Assembly: GCA_002104905.1 (NCBI GenBank)
Contig: MCFE01000024.1
Coordinates: forward strand, 1-64,000
DNA length: 64,000 bases
Source: Basidiobolus meristosporus CBS 931.73
Taxonomy: Eukaryota; Basidiobolomycota; Basidiobolomycetes; Basidiobolales; Basidiobolaceae
Direction: 5' to 3'
The notes beneath the pieces were generated by a model. That model searched no databases. It had not been told where the DNA came from and saw nothing but the letters and a program-made list of their open reading frames with translations. The stretch's first letter is position 1. Every line of letters starts with the position of its first letter. Made by a program: the position numbers and the translations under genes. Positions 38,811-49,544 of this stretch are shown piece by piece.

Positions 38811-41143
38811 TTAGATGGTCACCTTGACATTGGTGGCAGATTTGGCACCCGCCTTCTTCTGTTGCTTTTGTCCTAGAGCCTGGGCATAGCTGACTGATGA
38901 GGCTGAGCCGTTAGCCTTTTGCTCGTTCGAGTCCACGGATGTGCTCTTTGTCGGCAAGAAGTCGTCATCTGAAGGGGCGTTGATTTCGCTGGTACCAAGC
39001 TTACATTGGGATTCCGGGGATTGGGGTTTGTCAAAAGCCTTCGGCCCCTGGCACGAATTTTGCTTCTTCTGGCCACTTGACGTGGCCAATGAGCTGGTTC
39101 AGCCGAATGTTAGTCACGAAGCGGAGGCCCATTAAGCTGGGAAATCAACGACCCTTACCCTGATGTCTCGGCGTCTCTGCCGCTACTCTCTTTTCCAGGC
39201 TCTGATTTCCTGTTTGCCGCTTTAAAGTCGCCTGGCCTCAGGCTCTTCACAATCTCGGATATCGCAATCGGTGAGCTGTACGGCTTGATGTCTACAGGGA
39301 AAATGAGCAAGCGGCCAATCCACAAATGGGGGTCCTGATACAAACCTTGTTGAGTCGGGGTGGCACTGCCGGATTTGGAGGGCAGGGGTGGGAAATGCTC
39401 TGAGCCTGGTTTGTGTTCAGGTTCCACTGCAAATGAGAGCGGTGTAAGCACTAGTCAAAAGGGATTTCTAAAAGAGGCACTTACTCTTCTCAGGTGAGTG
39501 GGGTATTTTCCCCTCTTGCAGCTTCTTTCTTTCTTGCTTGTCCTGCGGGTTGCTGCCTGGCATTCGAGGAAGGTGCTTTTTGGAAGGTCTCTTCGCCTGC
39601 TTACCGCGCTCTTGTTCGGTGTCGCTTTTGGGGGACTGAGAAGCCCGGTGTTTGTGGTCTGATTCGAATGAGCTAGTGGGCTCCGAAGATTGGTTGAGCT
39701 CCTGCGAATCCTTGAACCCTTTCTTCTGGTTCAGCTGTGTATGCTTGTAATCGTAATGGGGGCGATGATGGTAAATTGGATGGTTTTGATGATTATGATG
39801 CCGAGAATTGTGTGGATGCAATTGGTGATCTTGTTCAGTTCGGGGGTTTCGGTAATGGTTGGGCTCTATTGACAAGCAAAACATCATGAAATCCACCATC
39901 AATGTCCGAGTGTGATTGCGGGCTTACCTTTTCGAGACTCTCTTTTGCCATGTTGCTGGCCGGAATGCCTGGATGACTGGTCCGAGTGTTCATGTTGACG
40001 CGGCACGGTACCAGGGATGGGATATTTATCGTTGGGGTATTGTGTTTTGTAGTAATGGCCATATTTGTAAGAGCGGTAAGGGTTAGTGTCGGGGGCTAGA
40101 GAAGGCGTATTTGCCATGTAGCTGTGGGGATGATTGGGATTATTTGCTGAAGCGAAAGCAGCTGGAGGGATGGCCAGATTGGTGTCTGGCTTGTAGCTAT
40201 GAAGAGAGTTGCGTGAGCTATTCACTCAGAGCATGGGCAATATGGCAACGGGCGGACTTACAATCCTTTCAGGATGTTCTCGGACTTGATGCGACCGGCA
40301 ATGGGCTTTCCTTGGAATGTTCTTCCACGGATGAAGGTTAGCATGTTCAGAGTTTCTTCCTCCGTCCCAAATGTAACAAACCAGGTGTTCCCGAAATCGG
40401 GATTAGCGCTTCTTACCGCCGGATTTCCATCCCCAGAAAAGATCCCCTTGATTTCCTAATTGAACGAGGTAGTAATTATATACGGGGCCAATGGCATCTC
40501 ATCAAGATGGCAGAAATAAACCTCTTCAGAAACCTCCGGCGGGATATCTCGCAATACAATAGTATTCCTTTGGACTGTGAAATTAGGCTTGACTCTGGTT
40601 CCAGTGGGATCGACGGTTAACTGGGAGGACTCTTTGAGCACCTCCATAAGCAGGTCCATGTCGGTGGTCAGCGACTTGACCACCTCTAATTCGGCAACCA
40701 CCGATATCGGGACAAAGAGTTCAGAGTTCATCTGCGACACTACCAAGTGCAGTGAATACCCAAGAAGGTTGTCCGTTGCTACTTGACCTACATACCTAAA
40801 GATGCGTCGGAGGCCAGCTTTTCCCTGGTGAAGTATTCTTCCACCTGCTGCTTTAGAGTTTGTTGTAAACTTTGAGGTTCTAATGGGAGATGTGGATGAG
40901 TATGAAGTGCGATCAACTTTGGAGAGCTGAAAAGAAATTCACCGGCTTGTTCAATAGGCTGAGGTAGTTGAAAATCGTGAAGGATGAGTGGCTATTCTAG
41001 TAAATGCATTTCCATTGAAACAATACCTCTTTGCCCTTGTTAACAAGAACCGCTTCGCTGGGGTTCCTAGGCTGTTGCTGAGGGGTCGAGCTAGGTGGGG
41101 CAGACGTTTCTGCTCCGCCATTGGCTATTGTACCATTGCTCAT
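38811..41143 (-). CDS. La-motif (LARP4-like) RNA-binding protein
   Basis: A gene of about nine exons from the ATG at 41143 to TAA at 38811-38813. Early exons (41143-41027, 40991-40796, 40739-40522, 40455-40262) encode an N-terminal low-complexity stretch, then a La motif (LKQQVEEYFTREKLASDASL, LFVPISVVAELEVVKSLTTD), then an atypical RRM-like domain (WFVTFGTEEETLNML, FQGKPIAGRIKSENILKG). This order is that of LARP4-type and yeast Slf1/Sro9-like proteins, which bind mRNA and ribosomes and affect translation and mRNA stability. The C-terminal half is disordered, with a Tyr/His/Asn-rich tract (around 39750-39860) and charged segments, ending SYAQALGQKQQKK. Exon ends after the fifth are approximate. 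Confidence 0.88.
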
Positions 41144-41149
41144 GTTTTA

Positions 41150-43130
41150 GGGCAGTGAAAGGAAAATGCGCTGAGATATACGTGCTCAGGGAGGGAAGCT
41201 GGGCTGTAGGAAGTATGAAAGAGTGGGAAAAGCACCAGTATCTTTATAAGCTTTAGGAGCCTCAGAAAACCCAATGAAGCTGCAAGAGATAGGTAGCTTG
41301 GTTTGGAAAAGGAAAACCCAGTTGATCTAAGATGAATCTTGATTTAATGATACATTTGGCTAGTTATCACCGCCGCCGGACTCGCGAAACCGGCCAGTTC
41401 TCGATATTTACCAGGAGATATGATGGTGTATTTCGATTTCTCATCAATCGAGGAGACTACGGCCAATGATCATATCATACTCAGCGTCCCTGCTATATTT
41501 GGTAGGGATGATGAATATCACAACATCATGTAAACCTTATTCAATTGTATGTGTGTGGTTGATGGTGCTGGTGGATGGATAATGAATGTATCAATATGTA
41601 TCCAATGCTGGAAACGGATCCGAACAGCAACGCTGCTTGCCATTCAATCGAACTTGTATCAAGGGATGCGTGGTTTCTGTTGATGGGTGCCGGTGCGAAT
41701 TGGATCCTCGCGAACCCTCCGGAATACCAATTAATCAGTGCTGCAGTACTGAGCTAGGCTCTAGCCAAGGAAAGCCGATGCAAGTGGATTGATGCAAATG
41801 GCAAGGATCAATGGTGGGCGTACGGTCCATCATTCCCGATCAGCCAGCTACTACGCTGTGTCTATCCCATGCCCGAGTTGGCGCCCAGATGTTTGTTGCG
41901 GCTGCTCGCTGATGGTATGCAACATGATTGGGATTCCTTGAAATCCTGGCCTGTCACGTCGCTCCGCAATCGACTATTTCTCTCTCACGCAGGGCCATTC
42001 CAAATCAATCGCAATGCCGCCACGAAGACTGAGTAGCCGCGAGGCCGAGAGACCCCTAAGTGGCTGTAGGTTTGGGGTCATGAGCACCGTTGGATGAAAG
42101 AGAAATCACCTGAGTTGCCCTATCAGCCACTTGCTTGGCTAGTACATGGCTGCATGAACCCGCCTCTATACTCCGTACACAGGTCTTGCTGCCCTGCACG
42201 CTGTTTAGAACTTAGGCTCAGGCTCAGCATTTAGCCATGGTCACTGGGGCTTGGGTAGGCCAAGAGGGAAGGCTAGCCAAATGGGTGGGTGAATCATGAT
42301 TTCATGAATAATTATGGGAAGAATTCCCTGCAACATATGCTCAATAAACCACTTCGCTGTTGAGCCAAAAAGGACTATTCTCTTCTATATGACTAGATTC
42401 GATAAGGACGGTTTAAACTAATTGGGTGCGGAATTGACGATTTCAGGCTTCTCGCTGAGCTGGTGATTTCTGCACTTTAATCGAATCCTTAAAATTCATG
42501 ATTTGATGGGATTGTTTTGAAAAAGCTTGATCTATATATCAACCGCCATATCTCCGAACAATAGGGAGTATATGTGGAGTCACTTGGGCGGGATCAAAGG
42601 TGGATAAGGCCATATCAAATGCGACTGTACAACTTGATGCCCCTCTCCCCTAGTGAAGATTTCAAACTGGAATCTTATGCTAGCATTCCCACCTTACCAG
42701 TACGGGTTCAAGTTGGGATTCCGCCCCGCTCACCATCCAGATACCATATTGTCCATACCTTGTGAGACTGGGTCTCATACAATGCACATGAAAATTGCCG
42801 ATGAGGGTTCACATACTTGGTGTGGTGTTTTACTTAAATACAGCCCCTCACCCTCATCTATTGAAAGCTTAAAAAGCGCAGCAAATTGACTTGGGTGCCT
42901 GGAAATGATTTGTAGCATTAGGGTAGGGTGGTCTTCACTTGCTGCTCATCAGGCTACAATAAGGTATCAACCCATGTTGCAAAATATTGTAATTGGAAGT
43001 AATCAAATGTTCTGAGGATGGTTCCAGGAAGCTGTGTGTCAAGTTTGAGAATTTTGGGATTCTCAAGAGGTGTCTGGAACATAATATTTGAAAAGGTTGT
43101 CCAAAAGACCTTGTGACCTATGTCACTGGT
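41150..43130. other. gene-poor stretch before the LTR array
   Basis: Short frames only and no motif. The first 150 bases are the probable promoter of the La-motif gene. From about 42990 sequence related to the LTRs downstream begins to appear. Confidence 0.5.
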
Positions 43131-43139
43131 CTTATGATC

Positions 43140-43478
43140 TTTTTAGGCAAAAGCACCACTTTTGTATTCAAATATGGTCACTTATATCATTACCTACAAA
43201 TCTTAGAGAATTCTGAGCAAATTCCTGGTTGGGATTTACTTCGAATAGTCTTACCAAAGCATCAGGTACTCAGAACATGAAATTTTGATAAGCTGTTCAA
43301 CCAGCCCCAAACTTTGCGCACATGTTCTTGGGACCTTCCTGACCGTATTCTACATGTTAAATATGCCAAACCATGTAAAAGTATAAATACCATTTTACAT
43401 TCAATAAATCATTATGTGAAAACCACATAATCAACTTGTTCTCCCATTCACTTCCATTATCCCCAAGGCTCTTACAGC
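43140..43478 (+). repeat. diverged solo LTR, copy 1 of the array
   Basis: This stretch aligns by eye with the LTRs of the copia element: CACTTATATCATTACCTAC, then CTTAGAGAATTCTGAGCAAA, CTTTGCGCACATGTTCTTGG and TATAAATACC, ending CTCTTACAGCA. The left end is unclear. It represents an old LTR left after recombination or decay. Confidence 0.55.
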
Positions 43479-43496
43479 ATATTATGCACTAGTTTC

Positions 43497-43845
43497 TGCT
43501 GTGAAAATTTGTAATTCCACCTAAATAATCACCCAACATAGTCACTTAGATTGTTACCTACAAATCTTAGAGAATACTGATCAAATTCCTTGTTAGGATT
43601 TACCTGCAATATTTTCACCAAAATACCAGGTACCCAGAACATAAAAGTTAGATAAGTTGTCCAAACAGCCCCAAACTTTGCACACATGCTCTTGGGACCT
43701 TTCTAAAAATTCTCTACATGCTTATTATGCTAAGAGCATGTAAAAGTATAAATACTACTCTTACATCTAATAAATCATTAAGTGGAAACCACATAATCTA
43801 CTTATTCTCCCAATCACTTCCAATATCTACAAGACTCTTACAGCA
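43497..43845 (+). repeat. solo LTR, copy 2 of the array
   Basis: A 349-bp LTR-like unit with inverted ends TGCTGTGA ... TTACAGCA. It contains the shared blocks CACTTAGATTGTTACCTAC, GCACACATGCTCTTGGGACC and GTATAAATACTA seen in the element's own LTRs. No internal coding region adjoins it. Flanking 5-mers (GTTTC, ACTTC) match at 3 of 5 positions only. Confidence 0.65.
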
Positions 43846-43934
43846 ACTTCACTGCTCCATTGATAAGAGTACTGCACAGTGCTATGACTTGTTATTATTC
43901 TGTAAAATTAGAGTCCCAAGTGTTGGCTGGAAGC

Positions 43935-44133
43935 TGTTATAAAAGTTTGTAATTCCACCTAAAAATCCACATAACTTGGTCACTTAGACTGTTACCTACA
44001 AATTTCAGAGAATACTGACCAAATTCCTTGTTGAGATTTACTTAAAATATTTTCACCAATATATCAGGTACCCAGAACATGAGAGTAAGATAAGTCGTCC
44101 AAACAGCCTCAAGCTTTGCACACATGTTCTTGG
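43935..44133 (+). repeat. truncated LTR, copy 3 of the array
   Basis: It begins TGTTATAAAAGTTTGTAATT and follows the LTR consensus until CACATGTTCTTGG, where the intact 5' LTR begins. The right half is missing, so the downstream element apparently inserted into, or recombined within, this older LTR. Confidence 0.6.
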
Positions 44134-44466
44134 TGTTGTAAAAATTTGTATTTCCACCTAAATATTCACCTAACTTAGTCACTTAGATCATCACCTTCAA
44201 ATCCTAGAGAATACTGACCAAATTCCTTGTCGGAATTTACTTAGAATATTTACCCAGAACATGAAAATTTGATAAGTTGTCCAAACAGCCCCAAACTTTG
44301 CACACATGTTCTTGGGACCTTCCTTAACCTATTCTACGTGTTTGTAATGCCAAGACCAGGTAAAAAGTATAAATACTACTTTTACATTCAATAAATCATT
44401 AAGTGAAAACCACATAATCTACTTGTTCTCCCAATCACTTCCAATATCTCCAAGACTCTTACAACA
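44134..44466 (+). repeat. 5' LTR of the copia element
   Basis: 333 bp, beginning TGTTGTAAAAATTTGTA and ending CTCTTACAACA. A TATAAATACTA promoter-like box lies at about 44368. The base after the LTR starts GGTTATGAGCCCC, where a tRNA primer-binding site is expected. Confidence 0.8.
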
Positions 44467-44470
44467 GGTT

Positions 44471-45300
44471 ATGAGCCCCAAGCTGTCACTCTCTGCAATG
44501 TCTACTACTGCTATTACTGGAATTTTTCCCTCTGCTGAAAAGTTGGATGGCTCTAACTACCAAGTGTGGAAGGTGAAGATGAAGATGCTGCTACAAGAAA
44601 GAGGCCTTTGGGATATTGTCATGGGAGAAGAATGCCCTCCTAAAAACGTGGGAGAGGAAGCCTTAAAGTCCCAGAAGAAAGAACAAAGTGCCTTTAACTG
44701 CATTTGCCTTAATGTCAAGGACAAATTGCTAATTCAATGCTCAAGAGCAAAAACGGCAAAGAATGCCTGGAAAGCATTGGAAGACACCTACCAGTCATGT
44801 TCAGCTGCCAAGAAAATGTATCTGAGACGAAAATTCTTTACTACAAAGATGCTGCCAGGAGAAGAAATGAAAAATCTAATTAACAGAATTACCCTGCTGG
44901 TAGATGAGATGGAATCTGTGGGCGTACCAACTACTGATGAGGATGTGATAGTTACCATCCTGAATAGCCTGACAGACGCGTTTCAGGGCCTTGTATCAGC
45001 CCTAGAGTCCAGAACTGAAGATTTGACCTTAAATTACGTATATGGAAGGCTCCTGGATGAAGAATTAAGAAAATCAAGCGCTAATAAGAAGGAAGAAGAA
45101 AATGCTTTAATAAGCAATGATAACCAACAAAGGGGGTACCCAAGACCCTACAAAGGCAACAGCAACCTGTTTTGTAACTACTGCAAAAGGAAATGACACA
45201 CATCAGACCGGTGTCTCAAAAAGAAAGATAATCAGCAAAAGAAGCCTGAATATGGAAATGCTGCAACAACTGAAGATAGACTATTCATATCTGCACTAAA
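44471..45300 (+). pseudogene. copia gag with a stop in the zinc knuckle
   Basis: The frame opens at the ATG at 44471 (or 44498) with a UBN2/gag-polypeptide signature (KLDGSNYQVWKVKMKMLL) and continues with typical gag helices (WKALEDTYQS, RRKFFTTKMLPGEEM). It reaches the CCHC knuckle CNYCKRK, where a TGA replaces the residue before HTSDRC; the same frame then continues beyond 45300 to the protease. A single GGA to TGA change would explain this. Confidence 0.8.
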
Positions 45301-45302
45301 TA

Positions 45303-48300
45303 TGACCACAAACAAGGATTCTCAGACGTGGTATATTGACTCTGGAGCTTCTCAACACTTTACACACCAAAAAGAACTTTTTACCCAATATCAAGAAATT
45401 CCAATTAAGAAGGTTTTCATGGGTGACAATAGAACACTTGATGCAGTGGGAGAAGGAACTATCCAAGTAAACCTTAGAAGCAGTGAAGGAAGCCATACAC
45501 TGACCTTTAAAGAAGTACTCTATGTGCCAGAAATTGCCAAGAACCTACTCTCTGTAAGCAAGGCCACAGCAGAAGGACTCAGTTTCAGTTTTGACAATTC
45601 TGGATGCAGGATCACTGATCAAAATGGTGCCCATATTGCTTTGGGCATCAGAGATCAGAATCTATACAAGTTGACTTATATTCCATCATATCTGGAAGCC
45701 AATATAGTAACTTAAATGAAGAAACCCTAATGCTTTGGTACAGGAGATATGGACACATCAATTTTGATTATTTGTGCAAAGTTATCATAGATCAGCTAAT
45801 TCTGGAGTAGACATTGATCCCCCAGTTAATTTGGAACACTGTGAAGCCTGCATATATGGGAAACAAGCCAGACAGATGTTCAAGAGCACTGGGTTAATCA
45901 AAATTAAGAAAAAATTAGATCTAATTAACTCAGATCTGTGCGGACCTATGTAAAACTTATCCTTAGGCAGGATGAAGTATCTAATCACTTTTATTGATGA
46001 TTATACAAGATGCACATGGGTCTACTTTATTGAAAAAAGGAAGAAGCCCTGTCTAAGTTCAGGGAGTTTGCAGCCATGGTGGAGAGAAAAACCAGAGAAA
46101 AGATTAAGCAAAACACTCTGACAATGCCCTATGAAAAATCTCAAACCCAAAATTCATCTGATTTTCAGCCAGTACTCTGCTGATATTCTAATGGAGTTAA
46201 GCTGGTATTCAGCTGGTATTTGTTGTTCCAATATCCGGTTGCAATTCTTGAAGGAAGTAGTGGGGAGCTATTCACCAAGTTTGGTATGAATTCTGGTTGG
46301 CCTAGTCTCCTCTTGGAAAATATATCTGCTTGTCTGCCCAAATGCTAGTTTATGAGATAATGATAGTTTTCAGACTTGAGAAACTTGGAATTTAGCTGAT
46401 TTATGATGGTATTCTGCTGGCCTTTTCTGAATTTTTCTCTTTAGGAATGGTGGAAAATATACCTCAAAACTCTTCCTCCACTTCTGCAAAATTCATGGGA
46501 TAAAGCAAGAGACTATTGTACCATACTCCCCACAGCAAAATGGAGTGGCAGAGCATGCAAACAGCTCAAAAATTGATATGGAAAGATATTTGATCCGTGA
46601 TTAAAGATTTTCATATGATTTTGGGTGGAATCAGTTGCCACAGCTGTATCCCTTAATAATAGGAGTTATAATAGAGTATTTTGTAGTTTTACTCCATTTG
46701 AGGGATGGTATGGATACAGACCAAGTACAGAACATCCAAGAATATTAGGGTGCACAGCATATGCCAAGAAACTGCCCAGAAATCAGTCAAAAATTGAGCC
46801 AAAAGGTGTTGAATGCACATTTCGGGGCTACTGAAACAAGAGTAGGGCATACAGACTCTACAATACCAAGTAAGTGTTGTTTGATGAAAATTCAAGATTT
46901 TACAAGAAAAGACATTAGATGATGACCAAAATCTGATCTCAAGTCCACCAATTGTCAGCATTGAAATAAAGGAAAATAATGAAATTTTTTCACACCCAAG
47001 GACTCTACAGCCATGCTTTAGCCAGAATCAGTGCCCAGGAATACCACAGAAGTGATCATTCTTGTATTACAAGCCAGGAGATCCAACCAGACAAGAAATA
47101 ACCCAAATTACTATATCAATGAGGGTACAAACTTAGCTAATGCCTGTTTAGTCCACATTGATGAGCCCCAAGCTGTAAAAGAAGCCCCAAATAGCCCTCA
47201 GAGAAAGTTTTGGTAATCTGCAATGACTGAGGTGTATCAGGCTATGATGGAATATCAGTTTTTAAACATCAAATGGATGTAAAAACAGGATTTTTGAATG
47301 GGGTACTTGATGAGGACATGTATATGGACCAGCCTGATGGGTTTGTTGACCAAGATAACCACCATTTGGTTTGCAAGATTAAAAAATCTCAATATGGTCT
47401 TAAACAATCACCAAGAGCTTGGAACTGCAGGATAGATTCTTATTTGCAGTCTTTGAGTTTTCAAAGGAGTATGGCTATAGTATTCTACTAAAATCCAGAT
47501 AAAACAAATCCAGTTCTATCAGCTTTATATGTGAATGAACTTATTATAGCCACCAATAACAAAGAAACCTTGAAGTGACTAAATCCAGCCTATATAAGGA
47601 GTTCAAGATGTCCAATCTTGGAGCACTCAGTTACTGCTTAGGGATAATGTTCTCCATAGACAGAATATTACTCTATGCCAGTCCAAGTATATTCAAAATA
47701 TACTTAAAAAGTGTCAAATGGAAGACTGTAAACTGACAGCTACCCCAATGGAAACAAACTTAACTTGGTCAAAGCTCAACCAAATCAAGAGTGCTTGGTT
47801 CCATCTGAATGCCCAGACTTTCATTATCAATCAATGGGCAGCAGTCTGATGTATATTATGCTTGGAGCATGTCCAGATATCTCATATTCAGTGGGAGTTG
47901 TCAGCCAGCATAATCACAATTATGGATCTGATCATATAGCAGCAGGTAAATGGATTTTTAAATACCTAAAAGGATCTGCTAATATCTGCTTAAGGTATTC
48001 CTGTAAGGACTTAGAACAAGATCTTGTAGGGTACTCTGATGCTGATTGGGGACAAAGCTTAGAAAACAAAAGATCCACCACAGGATACACCTTTCTTTAC
48101 TGTAAATGAGCAATTTCATGGAATGCAAGAAGGCAACCAACCATAGCACTTTCCAACACAGAAGCAGAGTATATGGCAGCCTGTGAAACTACAAAAGAAG
48201 CATTGTAGCTCAGAGAGCTTCTTAGATACTTAGTTTATTTCAAAAATCACCTATTACTTTATTTCAAGATAATCAAGGATGTATAGAATTGGGTGGAAAT

Positions 48301-48480
48301 CCAGCTTTTCATGCTAGAACTAAGTACATAAGTATTAGACATCATTTCTTACATAAAGCTATAGATAATAACTTAGTCAACTTAGCTTATTGTCCTACAG
48401 ATTAAATGAATGCAAACATATTTACTAAATCATTAGCTAGAGACAAATTTAAATGTCTTAGGCTAAAATTAGTGCTAGTC
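45303..48480 (+). pseudogene. copia pol remnants: protease, integrase, reverse transcriptase, RNase H
   Basis: Recognisable pieces in order: the protease motif WYIDSGASQHFT (about 45332); the pre-integrase segment YRRYGHINFDYLCK and zinc-finger-like CEACIYGKQ; integrase pieces (FIDDYTRCTWVYF, SDNG/GKYTSK, PYSPQQNGVAEH); reverse transcriptase pieces ([36 protein letters not shown]); and RNase H (SDADWGQSLENKRSTTGY, ALSNTEAEYMA). The catalytic YVDD of reverse transcriptase reads YVNE (about 47528), so activity is lost even apart from the frameshifts. Confidence 0.85.
46127..46445 (-). mobile_element. small inverted-repeat (MITE-like) element inside the copia integrase
   Basis: 319 bp starting CCCTATGAAAAATCTCAAAC and flanked by AATG on both sides (46123-46126 and 46446-46449). 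Removing it with one AATG rejoins the integrase frame around SDNGGKYTSK. A copy in opposite orientation lies at 49250-49540. No coding capacity is visible; it is non-autonomous and its superfamily is not clear. Confidence 0.75.
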
Positions 48481-48506
48481 AGCAGGAACATGTAGTTGAG
48501 TGGGAG

Positions 48507-48853
48507 TGTTGTAAAAGCTTGTAAAGACACCTAAATATCCACCTAACTTAGTCACTTGGATACTTACCTACAAATCTTAGACAATACAGACCAAATTCCA
48601 TGTAAGGATTTACTTAGAACATTTTCACAAGAATATTAGGTACTCAGAGCATGAAAATTCTCATAGTTGTCCAAACAGCCTGAAACTGTGCACACATGCT
48701 CATGATAGCTTCCCAAACATATTCTATTTATTTGTTATACCAAGAACAGGCCAAGTACAAATGCTACTCTACGTTCAGTAAATCATTAAGTGAAAACCAC
48801 ATAATCTACTTGCTCTCCCAAACACTACCAATATCTCCAAGACTCTTACAACA
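48507..48853 (+). repeat. 3' LTR of the copia element
   Basis: 347 bp, TGTTGTAAAAGCTTGTAAAG ... CTCTTACAACA, diverged from the 5' LTR by substitutions and small indels, which indicates an old insertion. Confidence 0.8.
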
Positions 48854-48860
48854 GTACTAT

Positions 48861-49150
48861 CCCTGTAAAAATTAACTAGAGGCCTGCTGAATACTATCAT
48901 GATTCTAGCAGAATTTCAAGCTCTCCAAATTTACACATATCAAGATTTTGGTTTTAGCTCTTTGCTAGACAGGTAGTTATGATCTCTAGTGGGAGGCTAG
49001 GCTAGACATCATTATTACAAAGTTAGGCAATAATCTACTTACTGCTTTTACAAGGATTTAAAACTAAACACCAGTAGAATACCAGAAAAATATGAAGAGA
49101 ATACCAGCAGAATACTGGCAGTTTTCAAACAACTGTTGGAAACATACTAC
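48861..49150 (+). mobile_element. diverged third copy of the MITE-like element
   Basis: Starts CCCTGTAAAAA, the same terminal motif as the copy at 49250. It follows it through CTGCTGAATACTATCAT, CAGAATTTCAAG and GGGAGGCTAGGCTAGAC. The right end is not clear and may be lost. It lies 8 nt after the 3' LTR. Confidence 0.5.
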
Positions 49151-49249
49151 TCTTAATGTTTGAGTAATATATCAAAAGCTAAGTCCTATATTCAAGCTCA
49201 TAATATTGCAACAGCTAAGAGAGAACTGCTGAGTATATGGGCAACTTAG

Positions 49250-49540
49250 CCCTGTGAAAAAAAATAAAGAAAAGGCCAGCATGTGCAATCATAATATCAG
49301 CAGAACTCCAAGTTTCTCAAAACTGACAACTCTAAATGTCACAGATGCAAGCTGTTGGGCAGACAAGCAGACATACTTTGCAAGAGGAGACTAGGCCAGC
49401 TAGCATTTAAGCCAAATTTGGTAAGTAGCTGCCCACTACTTCCATCAAAATTGGCAGTTGAAAATTTGACACCGGCAGAATATCCAGCATAATAATGGCT
49501 GAAAATCAGATGAATTCCAAGTTTGAGATTTTTCATAGGG
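49250..49540 (+). mobile_element. MITE-like element with terminal inverted repeats and TTAG target duplication
   Basis: 291 bp with ends CCCTGTGAAAAA ... TTTTTCATAGGG, flanked by TTAG at 49246-49249 and 49541-49544. The inside is homologous to the reverse complement of 46127-46445. The clean ends suggest it is the youngest of the three copies. Confidence 0.75.
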
Positions 49541-49544
49541 TTAG

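Larger units (their letters stand above)
44134..48853 (+). mobile_element. decayed Ty1/copia LTR retrotransposon
   Basis: Two LTRs (44134-44466 and 48507-48853) with ends TGTTGTAA ... TTACAACA flank a copia-ordered internal region: gag with a zinc knuckle, aspartic protease, integrase, reverse transcriptase and RNase H. A purine-rich GAGTGGGAG lies directly before the 3' LTR as polypurine tract. Frames are broken by many stops and frameshifts, and a small inverted-repeat element (46127-46445) sits in the integrase region. No flanking 5-bp target duplication is visible (CTTGG before, GTACT after); the left flank is itself LTR sequence, which suggests recombination. It cannot transpose on its own as it stands. 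Confidence 0.9.

Noticed and set aside
39690-40341. Plus-strand frames over the La-motif gene
   Set aside because: They overlap well-supported minus exons and have no motif; shadows of the low-complexity coding region.
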